This document shows positions 13,301 through 26,100 of a stretch of DNA of 64,000 bases, piece by piece. Position 1 is the first letter of the stretch. Each line of letters starts with the position of its first letter. The position numbers were made by a program, and so were the translations under genes. Origin of the DNA: Phalacrocorax aristotelis (lineage: Eukaryota > Chordata > Aves > Suliformes > Phalacrocoracidae); the NCBI RefSeq assembly GCF_949628215.1, contig NC_134279.1, positions 50,456,266 to 50,520,265 on the forward strand. Reading direction: 5' to 3'. The notes beneath the pieces are model-generated. The model ran no database searches. It saw only the letters and a program-made list of their open reading frames with translations, and had not been told where the DNA came from.

Positions 13301-16300
13301 CCCTTCAACTCTGAAAGCCGAACAAATTCAACTTACACCATGATATTTAATTTAAAAGTCTCATTTAAGCCAGTGGGTGTTGGAAGCTTCAGGTTGCATC
13401 CTAAAAGCTGAAAGGTTTTTCTCTCTCATGTACTTTGGAGTTAGGTCACACAGAAAGGAACTCTATTTATGGCCATCACATGTCGCAAATGGAAAGCATG
13501 TACTTTTGTAAGAAATTTATTGAGTCTTTTTGACTTCAAGAACATCAGTGCTTAAGCAAAGAGCTTTTAATTAACTTCTTTAAAGATAAAAGAGTGCAGA
13601 GTATTAAAATGTGATCAAAGATGAGGATGGCTTTTTTCCTGTAATTCATTTTCTCTGGTGGAGGGACATGGCAGAGCTAATGTAGAAAGTTATTTGAATA
13701 AAGCTTGACGAATGACTCTTTAATGGGAAGTTGAGGGTATTTTTCTCACCAAGAACATTACATTTAGCACTTTATTTAAATATGTATTTTTTCAACAGAC
13801 TCTTTTTTTGAAAAGTATGTGAAGGGGTTCTGTTGGTATTCTAGCAATTCTTATGCTGAAGATCATCTATTCAATAAAAGCCCTTATTCTTTCTAGGTGA
13901 AGGCTGTGGTCCAGGATATTAAAGATATAGCAAATACCTTCTTCCCCAGCGGCAAAGTTGTTGACATAGTGGATAACAAAATAGTAAGTATTTTCAGCCT
14001 AATTATTTTATTACGGTATGCTCTGACTACCGGAATTGGAATGCTACTAAATTAGGCAATTAAGAACTTTACAAGTGGTAATTCTTCTAGAACAAAACCG
14101 CTGCTTTGAAGAGTTACTCTGAAATTTTGCCATCTTGGCAAAATGTTGCCTCCTTGCCTACTCTAAATTACTTTGAAGCTGTCAAAACTAAAATGCATGT
14201 GTCTCTTCCTCCTCTGATTTTTTTCTAAGGTCTTTTCAAGTTTGGATTAGTCATGCTAGACATATATGCTACTGACTTAGTCACGAGGGCAAAACACTTC
14301 ACTGAAATTCTCTTTGCCATGTTCAACTACTTTTAAACAGTAAAGTAAAATCAGGTTTTGAAAACTGCAATAAATGGCTGATTACAGGGGCAACTTTGAC
14401 CAGGCCTTAACTTGAAAAAATTAATTTGATTCTGATTAAAATAGGCTTTGGCATAAAATCAGGACAGGAGAAAACAGTATAGCGCTACAGACAGCATAAT
14501 GAAGGTCAAATCCGTCCCCCATCTTTATTTACAGCAGCCTTAGGTCATGATGGCCCCACCTCATTTGTATCCCTGTGTGCCTGAGTGGGACTGACATAAA
14601 GGTAGCATATACAGGTAGTCATACCAATGTGTGAAAGTTAGGGATTCCCTTAAACACTGATGCCAAGCTCAGTTCCAGTTCAGCTCTTAAGACGTAAGAG
14701 TCTTACTTCACTCTGTTTTGTCTATTGCTGCTAACAACAATTAAGATACTGTGCTAATCTCCATTGCTCACATGTCAATATTTTGATATGTAATAGTTTT
14801 TACTTTCCCGAAGTATGCACTTGTCTTCCAAGTACTCTACAAACATCCTTAAGTTCTACAGGCTGCAGAGGAATCAAACACTCAATTTAATAGTTGTGAG
14901 AAGGTTGTACCTATTGGGGAAAGGTTTGGTTTAAGTAACAAAATCACATTAATTTACACAAACTACATACAAGACTCTTCCTTTCAGGCTCATCTGACCG
15001 CAACGCTTCCTTATCCTTTCAATGAAGAACTCCAAGGGATTGCAAATTCATCTGGGATTCCTTTGGGTAATGGTTTCCAACACTTTATTAATGTAGTGGA
15101 AAACTAGGAATCCAGACTCATTTAAAATTAATACGTGTACCAATCTGCAGTGTAGTTGTAGTCATCTGTGACTTTAACTAATAAATTATTAATTAAGTAG
15201 ATAAAGCAATAAATTGCATTTCACACTAAATGAAAACAGTATTTTAGAGAACGGCAATAAATCACATAAGCCTTTCGTCCGGCTGGCACTTCTCTGTAGC
15301 TTCTTGCTCCTGAGTTTTGGGAACTGGAGTCTCAGCATCTGTGCACCAAAATTTGGGGGAACCCTTGATTCTCTTGGTTTCCCATTCTGCTGTGTGTCTG
15401 CTATTGACATACCACGAAGGCAAGGCTCAGTTTCGTGCTGTACTTTCTTTCCCTGTGATCCTTGCCGCATCCTCCTGCCTTCCTTCTATACCTCCTGCGA
15501 AAGAAAGCAATTCCAGGTGAGAAGTAGACACTGAATTCTTCCAGAACTGGAACAGAGAGGGTCCATAGACCTGCTTCCACTGCTTGCCTCATCCAGGAGC
15601 AGTACACCTGCTGCTAGTCACCAACTCTGATATGGGAATAGTGGTACATACACCAGCTTTCTTCTTTAAAGTGAATTTTATAGCTTGTTTTGAAGTTTCC
15701 AGAGGAGGAAGTAGCAATGACTGTTAGCTTTCTGTATGGTAAGGCAGAAGGCCAAGGGATTCTGATCCTTCTGTCTGCCTTTCAGGAAGCTCTTGATTTT
15801 GCTGAACTGGTCATTTCAAAGATCAAATGAGATTTAAACAAATTCTTGAGAGAAATATTATAGAATGCTGAACTTTGCAGTATGCTTTTTTCTAATAATT
15901 TTTTTTCTGTTCATGGCAAAAGTTTCGAGCTATTCAACTTTGTTTCTTTTTGTTCTAGGGGAAATTGTTATTTTTAACATCTTCTATGAAATTTTTACTG
16001 TGTGCACATCAATAGTGGCGGAAGATACAACAGGTAATGCAACCCAGAATAGTGTTAACAGTTTTATGAGGAGAGGGTCCACCTCAATTATGCATACATA
16101 GTCCTTCTCAGCTGCAGGCAAGAAGGTCTAGTAGAAAAGACTAAAAGCAATGATAATAAGAAGGTATTCCTTGAGAAGGGAATAAGAGAACACAGGTGTC
16201 TTAGACTAAAAAATGGGAAAAAAGTCTTTCAAAGATGATTTGGTTTTGGTTTTGTTGGGGGTCTTTTTGTGTTTTTTGTTTGTTTGTTTTGTTTTTTTTA

Positions 16301-19300
16301 ATAGCTGGCATTTGTTTTTCTGGGGGAAAAAAAACACCAGCCAGACACCTGATATTTTTTCAGTCCCATGAGGGATTCTAGTACAATCCGTTTGGTATCT
16401 AGATTTTAGCTATCGCATATGTGTGGTGCTAGAGAAGATGGATAGACTGTTTTAAGAAGTGAAACACTCATTCTCTTACTGAGTTCTGCAGCCCTTGTCT
16501 ATTCCTGTTACAGCTTAGGCAGTTTCTGAGGGGTTCTCAGAGAGCTTACAAATGTCTCACCTTTAGAGTAAGCTCAAGGTATTATTACCATTGCATTAAG
16601 ATAATGTGGAAAGCATCTGGGGCTCAGATGGATGGCAGTTTACAAGATTACTTTATTTAAATTATGGCAAAACACTTCTCTGGTCAAAACAAATCCACCA
16701 TTTTGATGTGCTTGTGAAAAGGGTAACTAGACAGTGGTATTTTCCCAGTAACTTTCCCAGTAATTTTTCCTGCTTACTCATTTCCTGGTTTTTCTAAGCT
16801 TAAATTTTTGTCTCTTTCTTTAGAAAATTTTGTTTTATTTATTTATTTATTGTTGTGTAGGGAAGCTTTACCATGCCAGAAACTTGGATTTTGGACTCTT
16901 TCTTGGGTAAGTATCTAAACTTGTCCCTTTTCCTTTTTTTTCAACCCAGAGAAAAAGCTAGCTGAACTTGGAATTTCTGCTTGCATTCTTTGAGTCTAAA
17001 TGATGAACTGGATGTTGTTAAGACTGTGACAAGTAATTCTGCATTGCATGTTGTGAAAAAAGGCTAAAACAAACAAGAGGATTGTTTTGCCGATGATCTT
17101 TTGTCAAACCACTACTACAAGCTTGTCAGGAATGACTTTGTAAATCAGTTGTGTTCAGTGTTACTTCGTGTTTTCTCAGCTCCAGTTTAAAATGTCTCAA
17201 ACCAAAGTACAGTCCATGTAACCTTATCTCTGAGGCATGGTGTATCTCGTTCTTTACGTGATGGGACAGAAGCACCAATTTTAGTACATGCAGTGAAACG
17301 TGGATTGGATTGGGGCTTGGTTTTCTGGTTGGTTTTTTTCCAGATTATCCCCTTAGTTACTGTACTGTGCTCTACTGGCACTTCCCATCATTTGTCATTT
17401 CTACTCAGAAGCCAGTGATTTGTATTCCACTGACCTAACGTTATCATTCATTTGCATAAAATCTTTGTAGCTTGTTGCCTAGCACTGAATTCTCTTTTAG
17501 TTCTCATTTCATACCTCGTGATCAGGCAGTTCAGTGTTTGCTTTTATTATCCCAGTATATTTTGTAACATCAGTCATCCAGATGACTCTCAATGCCCAGA
17601 TGGAATTTAAATGTCCGACTTCATTAAAATTCTTACCTGCCTATCAAAAACTCAGATGTTGTCAGCTGTGACTCCACTTGTCCCTTGGTTTGGCTTGTAT
17701 TGAAATTCTCCCACTTGTCAGAAGTACTGGGAACATGGTCCCTGAAAATTAAGGCAACTTTCAATGCTGTTGCCAGAACCTGGATTGTTTCAGAGAATTT
17801 AATGGTCTGCTAAGTGTTCTTTAGCACCATCTTGCCTACAAACTGTTCTGCCTTACCTTACAAGCTAGAATTGGCACTTCCCTTTGTATAGAGCAGATTC
17901 AGCAGTATGTGGTTTGTTTTCTCCCTTTGAAAACTAAGAGTTTGAGGGAACCGGCTCATTCTGCTGCAGAACAAGCTACACATGCTTCAGGATTACAGTA
18001 GGTTTGGTGTCACAGGCAGTACCCGTAGTGGCCTCCCTTTGCCAGCAGAAATAAAACAAAATTATGTGTGTTCAAACCAAACCAGCTGTAATGGTGGTGC
18101 TGTTTAATACCAAGTAGTTTATATGCTCTTGGTTCAAATAAAACTTCATTCTTTTCACTGACTGCCTATGTGTTTAGACTTCCTAGTTGTCCCTTGCTGG
18201 TGCTGCTCAGGTAACTACTGAGCAGTGGTGTTAGCTGACATGAGTAAGATCAGAGGACAGGCATCACGCACAGGAAGCCTGCGTGCTGTGAAGAGTAGTT
18301 TTAAAAGCTCTGAGGGAGGGAAATTTCAAATGCTGTACCATTTTCTGCAGGTGGGATGTTAAAAATAATTCCTGGACTGTAACTCAGGAACTGAAGCCTA
18401 TAGTGGTGAACTTGGACTTCCAGAGAAACAACAAAACAGTATTCAGGTCTACAAATTTTGCAGGATACATAGGCATGGTATCTGGAGTCAAACCAGTAAG
18501 TATTGGGAAGGGAGGCTTGTCAATTTGTTAACAATGCTTCACACTTTCCTTTAAGATACAAATTTTCCTGCTTTCATCCTCTGCCTTGGGATGTTTTTTA
18601 ATAAATGGTCTCTTAATTGTTCTGCTACACAGTATAGCTATTTGAAGAAGGGTAAAGGAAAACAATGCTGCATTCCTCCTTGAAAAAGGAGATTGCCTAA
18701 ATGAAATATTTATGTTTGGACAATTCATAAAACAATGTTGAGTTCTGAATAGGTACAGGAGTGTAAACAAAGTGCGCAAGTAGGTGGAGTTTCTTGCTAG
18801 CAAATAGGTACTGCTGTGATCCCAGAGGTGAAACAGCATACTTGTGCTATATTTAATTCTTTCTCCAATCCTTCCTCGCAAGAGTCTTATGTTGCAAGAT
18901 CAATTTTTTTTAAATAGGCACCTGAAATCTGAGTTTTATCTACATCTTTAAAAACCAGCAGTACAGAGCTATACCAGGGCTTCAAGCTTACTGCAACTCC
19001 ACCTTTTCTACATGCTATGCCTTTATCCTCTATTATAGGTGGCCCTTTCCATAGTAGAGCATTTCTGGCATAAATTCCCATGTTGTATCCATTTGTTTTT
19101 GTCTTGTGGTCAAATAAATTGGGAAGATTCCATTCTGAAAACGATCCAGTGTAGCTGAATTCCACTTCCCTCTAAAAGAAACATGAGTTGGAAAAGACTG
19201 GGATTTGAGTTTGAACTGCATGTTGCAAGTAGCACGGATTGAATTGCATACAGCTGCATGCCTGTGTGTACAGCAATAACATACCAGGGAGTACTTAGCA

Positions 19301-22300
19301 CTGGGACTTAAAAGTCTGCCTTCAAACTAGAACAGTATTCAGAGGTCTGAGAAGAAGGTTACATACAGAAGGGGAAGGAAAACTGGTAATTCAGTGATGC
19401 AACAAGGATGAAGAGAAAAATGGCCGTAGGCTTGACTTGCTTAGCATAAAAGCACAGTTTGCTGGATTGCTGCGCCAGGTCAGAAAACTCTGAGAGTTAT
19501 CATTTCTAGTTACTCAAGCAGTGATAAATTAGGTTCTTCTCCACATGGGCTTGATCTTGCAGCCCATTACTCAAAGGGCAAGAGTCTTACGAACAAGAAG
19601 CTCAATTGGCATGTAAATTGCAGTGCTGCCCCTTATTTATTACTGGTATTAATGGGCTGGCGATGGATGAAGGCTGACTTGTTTAATGCTTTTCAGGACT
19701 TGTTCACTCTGACAATGAATGAGCGTTTCAGTCTTGACGGTGGTTATATTGGTGAGTAATGCTCATTTCTTCCACTATTTCTGTACAAGTCTTCCAGACC
19801 ACAGGCATGCCAGTTACCTTAATAAACAGGCACAGAAATGGTGCAAAGATTCCAGATGAGTAAGATAAAACACAGCTCATTTTAAAGGTGGTGAAAGTTA
19901 GAATTGCATGAGTGAACCTTCTGGAAACAAATTATTGTAACCAGTGATATTTTGCAGGTATCTTCGAATGGTTTCTTGGTAGAAGAGATGGTATGTGGAT
20001 GGGCTTTCTTACAAGAACAGTATTAGAGAATGCTACAAGGTATTACCCACCCCGCAAAATACCCTACTGCTTTAATCTGCTTGGCTTTCAGCTGGCATGA
20101 ATACTGTAGATGTATGCTTAGTATCTAATGATACAAATACCTTCCTAGAAGCCTTAACATTAAATAGTTTTGGGTTTGCTGGTACTGTGGTTGGGGGGAG
20201 GCATCACACATGATCCCTTAAAATTCCTCAAATGGTTTTCTCAGATTTATTTTTTTTCTAATGAACCTATTGGTGTCTGAATGCGTAACAGCATTCTGCA
20301 TCAAAACACATCCAACAGATAGTAGAATATTATAGGAAGTAAACAGAAACAAAGCTCTCTTGCAATAAATGAATCAGGTGGAATATGACACAGCATGTCA
20401 TCATTTTATTCCTCTTTTAAATGTAGAAAAATTGCGAAGAGCACCTCTGAACAACCATACTTCAAGTACAAAGTGAGTGGAGGAGCTTTGTTAAGCTGTG
20501 TTACTGCTCTGTGATACAATCTCCTCGTGTGTATGAAAGGGGAAGAAAAGCATAACTGCCCAAACTTTTTCTGGGTCTGTGAAACTCATTCTTCAGTACT
20601 TGAACTATCTATAGCATTTAATAGTCCAATACTGCTTTGTTATCTGCAGTTACCAGGATGCAAAAGACAAACTGGCAAAGACAAGACTGCTGGCTCCAGC
20701 TTACTTTATACTGGGTGGAAAAAATTCTGGAGAGGGGTGTGTGATAACTCGTTCCAGGACAGCTACTCTGGATATCTGGGAGTGAGTATGCTTGACCTGA
20801 CACTTGACTCAGCCTCCCAGAAGAGGACAGGTTCCCCCAATAATTGTGTCCTGTATTTCTTGTGACTTCTGTTGCGCAAGAACTCACTTCTTTAGCATCA
20901 TTGGAAAATACCACAGCAAGCTTAAAAAAAATCCATCTGTCTATAGTGCTTACTTAGAGAAGCAAAACACAAACATATACCTCTTTTCCAGCCTTGATAT
21001 CAAGAAAGGCACATGGTACGTGTTAGAAACAAACTATGATCGCTGGAAGCCTCCACTAATCTTGGATAATCGTAGAACACCTGCCATGAAATGCCTGAAC
21101 CAGACAACGCAAGAGGTAAACATCTTCCGAATACCTCATCTTGCTGTTTTGAAACTCCCAAGTTACAGCACTGATCTGACTCAGCCAGGACCATTCAGGG
21201 CATTTGCAAGCACAGCAGTGATGACAGAAGTGGCTTACGGTTTTGTGACAATTTGTCTGTGCTTCTGGGTCATAAAGTACAAGGTAGTTCTTTACATGAA
21301 TGTTTTTTAGTTTTAGGCTTTCCTAGGTGGGTTTCCTGCAAGCATTTTCTGCAGCTATGCATGCAGGGGGATAAACCTGGAGATACTTTCAGAGAGATTT
21401 TAATTGTTCCTGAGCTGTTTTATCACCAGTGAAGTTCAAACACATATTGTCAGGCAGCAAACACTGCCACTGAAGTGTCCCATGCTGTACTGGGATCTGG
21501 TCTGCTCAAGTTCTTGCAGACCATGTTCCTCTGATCTCAAGATGTACCCTTAAAACTTTATCTTACTAGCTAATTGAGCAGTAGAAAGTTAGAGTTCTCA
21601 GGATTTACACTAACAGGTTAATGTCCATTAACATCATTGTATTATTTTCTTTCAGAACATCTCCTTACCGACAATTTATGATGTTCTCTCCACAAAGCCT
21701 GTCCTCAATAAGGTAATGCTTCTATTTTTGCAGAAAGTTTAGCCGGGGAGTGCGAGGCAGACCCCTAAGTACTGTACATCTAAGGAGGAGGTCACAGTGG
21801 TCCATGCAGAGTTTTTTTAGGTGAAAACATGCACGTAGAAAACAAAACAAATTCTACATTACTTTGTAGGAGCAAAATGTAATGGCTGGAATAGCTTTTC
21901 CAAAGGCCCTACAGCTTTAAAGCTCCGAGTAGCCTGAGCCCTTTCCTCATAGCTGGCTAGGGTTTGAGGCAGCATTTGCACTACAGACATCTTAAGGACC
22001 CTTCTAGCCTGTGATACGTGCCCTTATAAATAGCATGAAACAAGCTAATATACCTCATGGTTTACATGTACTACAGTCACATTCTTCCTGCAACAGAAGA
22101 TGTTTTAGTCTTAAGCTGTTCATACTTGCATGTTGTTGACAAAGGTAAATGCTTACTTTAGGTAACTGTTCAGCTAGTATCAGAGACATTTTTTCACTAA
22201 TTTCTGTAATGAGGCTTTCTCTTTTTTTTTTTTTTTTCTTTTTCCTTCTTCTTCCCCCCACCGGCCTATTAGCTGACTGTGTGCACAACGCTGATGGAGG

Positions 22301-22362
22301 TGTCTAATGGTCATACAGAGACTTACCTGCGGGAATGCCCAGATCCCTGTAGTCCTTGGTAG
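7029..22362 (+). CDS. ASAH1: Acid ceramidase, complete, 14 coding exons
   Basis: Acid ceramidase is a lysosomal N-terminal-nucleophile hydrolase that splits ceramide into sphingosine and fatty acid. Coding exons: 7029-7106, 12338-12384, 12572-12662, 13897-13983, 14988-15066, 15959-16033, 16861-16906, 18351-18495, 19697-19751, 19958-20039, 20650-20781, 20992-21115, 21656-21712, 22273-22362. All have AG/GT borders and matching phases. They total 1,188 nt, or 395 residues plus stop, the human length. The start at 7029 has A at -3 and G at +4 and opens a hydrophobic signal peptide (about residues 1-22). FTVC at 140-143 places the nucleophile Cys exactly at 143, the autocleavage site. RNLDFG, TNYDRW and DNRRTP carry the family's catalytic Arg, Asp, Asn and Arg. 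ECR, KCLNQT and ECPDPC keep the disulfide cysteines. Five of six human N-glycosylation sequons are kept (NNS, NKT, NAT, NQT, NIS); the one in human GGNQS reads GGKNSG here and is lost. The C-terminal LRECPDPC and the [12 protein letters not shown] segment fit ASAH1 better than its relative NAAA. Confidence 0.97.
10228..10431 (-). other. Unexplained CpG-rich open frame antisense in ASAH1 intron 1
   Basis: A 67-codon minus-strand frame (with [20 protein letters not shown] in its middle) lies in an otherwise AT-rich, CpG-poor intron. The stretch around 10,330-10,375 holds several CpGs close together. I do not recognise the peptide. The minus strand has a TTAACAG just upstream (near 10,440) that could serve as a splice acceptor. 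It may be chance, a retrocopy remnant or an exon of an unknown transcript; I do not claim a gene. Confidence 0.2.
11138..11437 (+). repeat. Perfect 15-bp minisatellite, 20 copies
   Basis: The unit ACCTTTCCTTTTTCC is repeated exactly 20 times (300 bp) with no substitution or indel. The sense strand of ASAH1 is pyrimidine apart from one A per unit; the other strand is purine-rich. Because 15 is a multiple of three and the unit has no stop in several frames, it creates long open frames on both strands that have no coding meaning. Complete homogeneity points to recent expansion, so copy number is probably variable between individuals. Confidence 0.97.
12663..13896 (+). other. ASAH1: ASAH1 intron 3
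   Basis: The intron is 1.2 kb, opens GTATGA and closes TTCTAG. It is AT-rich and contains nothing I recognise besides splice signals. Confidence 0.7.
13984..20649 (+). other. ASAH1: ASAH1 introns 4 to 10
   Basis: Seven introns (13984-14987, 15067-15958, 16034-16860, 16907-18350, 18496-19696, 19752-19957, 20040-20649) hold no recognised mobile element or RNA gene. Local features are a G/T-rich tract at about 16,236-16,300 and a TTTA microsatellite at about 16,830-16,850, directly upstream of the exon at 16,861. A smaller G/T tract is at about 17,320. Open frames inside these introns lack splice or homology support. Confidence 0.6.
20782..22272 (+). other. ASAH1: ASAH1 introns 11 to 13
   Basis: Introns 20782-20991, 21116-21655 and 21713-22272. 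The last ends in an unusually long pyrimidine tract (about 22,215-22,260) interrupted by few purines, then CCTATTAG before the final exon. No repeats or RNA genes are recognised. Confidence 0.7.
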
Positions 22363-23102
22363 TCCTGTAGTTTTCCTGTGTTGGAAGCTGCTTGTCTGAA
22401 TTGGAGGTCCTCCAAGAAAAAATACTTCTGGAAAAAGATTCCTCAGCCTAACTCCTTTCTTCAGAAATCTAATGGCTATATAGAAATGTCAGTGAGCTTC
22501 TAACAATGGAGGACCCTATCGCACATTGGACTTTCTTGCTTTCTGATCAGCAGTTCCGCTGACAAGAAATGTATACTAGTGTATGTCTGGTTTGATTTCA
22601 GCCATTTCTACCAAATGAGTTCAGCACTTAGCTCTAGATCTCTTCAGTCTTGACAGTATTCTTGGTTTGGTTTGTTGTTGGTTTATGGGTTTGTTTTTTT
22701 TCATTGTTTGGTTGGGTATTTTTAGATTAAAATACTTCTAAAGCACCTGTGAGTTAAAATTACACCTATCAAGCATGAAAAAAACTGGGTATTAGAAGGC
22801 TGTCTGGGACAGTACGGTTCTGTTATTCTTTCCTAAGCACTTAAGATGAATTGCTAGTGTTCTGGTCCAACGTGAGGATACATCCAAGATATCCAAGATG
22901 CCCTGTTATAAAATAACCTACCAAGTGTTATATCTGGTCACAGAAACAAGGTCTTAGGGAAATACCGAAAAACGAGATCTGAGCCAAAAAATGTCTTTTC
23001 ACTGATTTATAGATCTGCTGAAACTCTTCCTTGGCCTGTTAACAATTTTTTTTAATACAGATTTTTCTGTTGTCTCAAAAAAATAAATACTAATACAATA
23101 AA
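22363..23102 (+). other. ASAH1: ASAH1 3' untranslated region
   Basis: The sequence after the TAG stop runs about 740 bases to two AATAAA signals. It includes a G/T-rich tract near 22,670-22,730. The end of the mRNA is inferred from the signals, not observed. Confidence 0.65.
23082..23102 (+). promoter_or_regulatory. ASAH1: Tandem polyadenylation signals of ASAH1
   Basis: AATAAA occurs at 23,082-23,087 and again at 23,097-23,102, about 720 bases after the stop codon. They are the first strong pair downstream of ASAH1 and the likely transcript end. Confidence 0.65.
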
Positions 23103-26100
23103 TATTCTTAAGAACTATTTTATTTGACCAAAGTACACATGCACTGATTTCATACCTCAGCAGAAGTCACCATGCATGTTACATACCACCTAGCAGAAAG
23201 GGCATTCACTTCCAAATAGACTAATTTTAACAGTGTCTAAAAAACTGATTTCTTTCTTAAACGGACCATTAAGGTTATTGCCGTAATGGGAAGTATCCAA
23301 CTACTAATAGCAGTTGGGTTGTTGGGGAAGATTTTGATTGGTTTTTGGAAAGTGGGGAGGGAAGCGAAGCCAGACTACACCATCGGCCAGCATTCAAATA
23401 TAGAAAGTAAAGGTCCTTTAGAAATAGAAGGAAGAACAGGCACCCTGATATCTGAGGAAGCAGGTAATGTAGAAAGCAGTAACTTTATCTGTGTCACTGG
23501 TTGCATTACTGGGACCAGTTTCCAGTGCCAACTCTTGTGTTTTAGACCACGCAAAGAGAAGACACTGGTGAGTAAGCGTAGGGGCTGGTATGTACAGTGG
23601 GTCACTTGTAAGCTTTTCTTTACCACCCAAGGAAAGGGGTGCTATTTGTATTCCTGTTGAGACATGAATTTAAAGTTGCCACTGGTGTAAGGGAGGTGTT
23701 TGCTGTCTCTTGGGCATCTGCAGAGATGGTACGGCATAAGGCATTCTAACTAAAACCTGCAAGTTCATGACATCCAGTCAGATTGGGATGCTTGATAGCC
23801 AGGGGATGCAGGACAGTATTAGCATACAAAACAGGGGATACGAGAGCTTTCTGTTCCAAAGAGTAAAGGCTACTATAGGATTTTAATTTTTTTTTAATAA
23901 TTGCAAATTTAATATAAGAGGTCTACAGAAGGTGAAACAAGTTATTGCCCGTAAATCTGAGACGCAAAGTCAACTTTCATCTAAGTATGGCTGGATAAGT
24001 TTTATTGCTTCCTTTTCTAAAAGAAATATTAAAAGATAACCTTTAATCATCCCTTGTTTCAGTAACTAGGTTACCACCTTACAGCAAAACTGACAGCTCT
24101 CCCTCCATCAACACGGGAAGAAGCAGGGACAAAAGGAATGCTATTTGCCGAATAACTTTAGCAGCTGATAAAGAAACATGGCTTCTGGTTGAAGAAAATT
24201 ACATTCTAGGCCTTAGAACACTGTCTGTAGTGGCAGAGCAAGCAGCAATTCAAAGGGGTGTAAAGTGCTGACAATTGAGAGCACACAGAAATCAGCATCC
24301 CATGTTTAAACTGACATTAAAAAAAGGGCCAGTCTAGCTGTACATCTAATTTTGTTTGAAGTATGCAAGCAGAAGCATGTTAGCATGATTGTGCTACCAG
24401 AGTCCATTAATCTCAAACATGAATTTTTAACCTATGCAAACCAAAATCAACACAGCAGTGTGACTTAGAATAAAATTAATGTATAGTGTGAAATGCAGGT
24501 TCTGGGACATTTGAATCATATAAAACAGTTAAACCAAGGTAAACCTTGAAAGGCACTTCATATGCCAGGGAGTTTGCACCTTAATCTGGTAGGGGGTTGT
24601 TCAGATTTATTTGGGATTAGTTGCATAACAGCAATAATCAAATTGCTTTGTCATTTAGAAATAAGTAAGTTTACTTGCTTAATTAGTCCTGGCCCACTTT
24701 AGTATATGTGGAGCAAGGCAGTGTAGACTATTTACAGTCATTAACTAATGAGCTTTGGGTATGTCCCTTGTGCAAGGCAATCCACATTTCCCCACTGGAA
24801 AGTGCTTTACAATTGCAAAAGCACAGCTAAATCCCCTGGATGTCTGTCGGGAGCCTGAATGCCTATGGCTGCTATTGACTAAAATAAACAAAGTTATTTA
24901 AAAACAAAACCCCCAACAACTAGGTCCTACACTGTGTCTGCCTTAATATAGAAAAAGTGATGAATGGGATTAATTGCATATTGATTTAACCTTCATCTGT
25001 CAACTCTGAAAGCACTTGTTGGGAAGATTTTCTCAAGCCCAGCAAAGGTTTAATTTGCTCTTGTTACAGACAGAGACATCTTTTTTTAACATTGGTTTGC
25101 TGCTTCCCCCACCCCCACTCCCCTTCTGCTGCCCTAAGCATTGTAATGGAAGCTAAGGCCATTTCACTGAAAAAACTTTGTAACTTTGGGATTTAATTTA
25201 GGTTTTGTTTGGTTTGGGTTGGTTTTTTTTTAAACAGAAGGACACAACGAAAATGGGCATGTTTCTTCATATTCATTTGCTGTACACATAGTTGAGGTAC
25301 CTCACAAACACTGGGAGGGTAGTCTGATTTTTTTTAAGGTATGTTTTTTTCCCCAGGTCAAGTAAGCAACTGTCTGTATTTTCTCTTTTAAGTTTAAATA
25401 AGAGATCTACACAGCTTTCCTAGTTCTGTTGTGAAAAACCATCAAATGGTTGCAAAAAAGAATATGCAAGCAACATACTGTATTATTACTGCGTAGCCTA
25501 GTTCTCTGAAGAACAGCCTCAGTATTTTAACTTCCAGCAGGTTTTTACTGTTAATGTAACAGAGTTAATCCAGTTTATTCTGAACTTGGTTAAATAAGGC
25601 ATTACAGGAAAGACAAAGCCTTTGTTTGGGCAGTGGCATTTAAATGCAAAAAAAATGTCACTTTGCCAAGAAAATTTCACACCTCTACAACTTAAGAAAC
25701 GCATGCAGTCAAGCCCCATACCATTTCAGAGGAGGGAAGAGTGGCATCTCCCATGTCAAAAAGCAAAACGTCGTCAGCTAGTGAGGACAGGAGAATCCGG
25801 GACAGGAATTTGATTCTATCAAAATCAAGCAGTAGTTCTGGGGCATGCACGCAAGTGAGTTTGCATGAGAGTCAGTTAACGTGTTAAGGCTTTGATTAGA
25901 AGCAAAACCCCAGACCAGCACCCACAGGTGTCCTGGGAAGTATCTGCAAAGAAAGCAGCAAGAGTAAATAGGAGACTTGAGCTGTGCAAGCAGGGACTGA
26001 CAGGGAACAGCTGAGAGGTTTAGGCAGGCACTGCAACTAAGAAAATATTCCTTCCTCCCAGCACAAACACCTGTCCCACCTTCACCCAGCCAGCTCTTTG

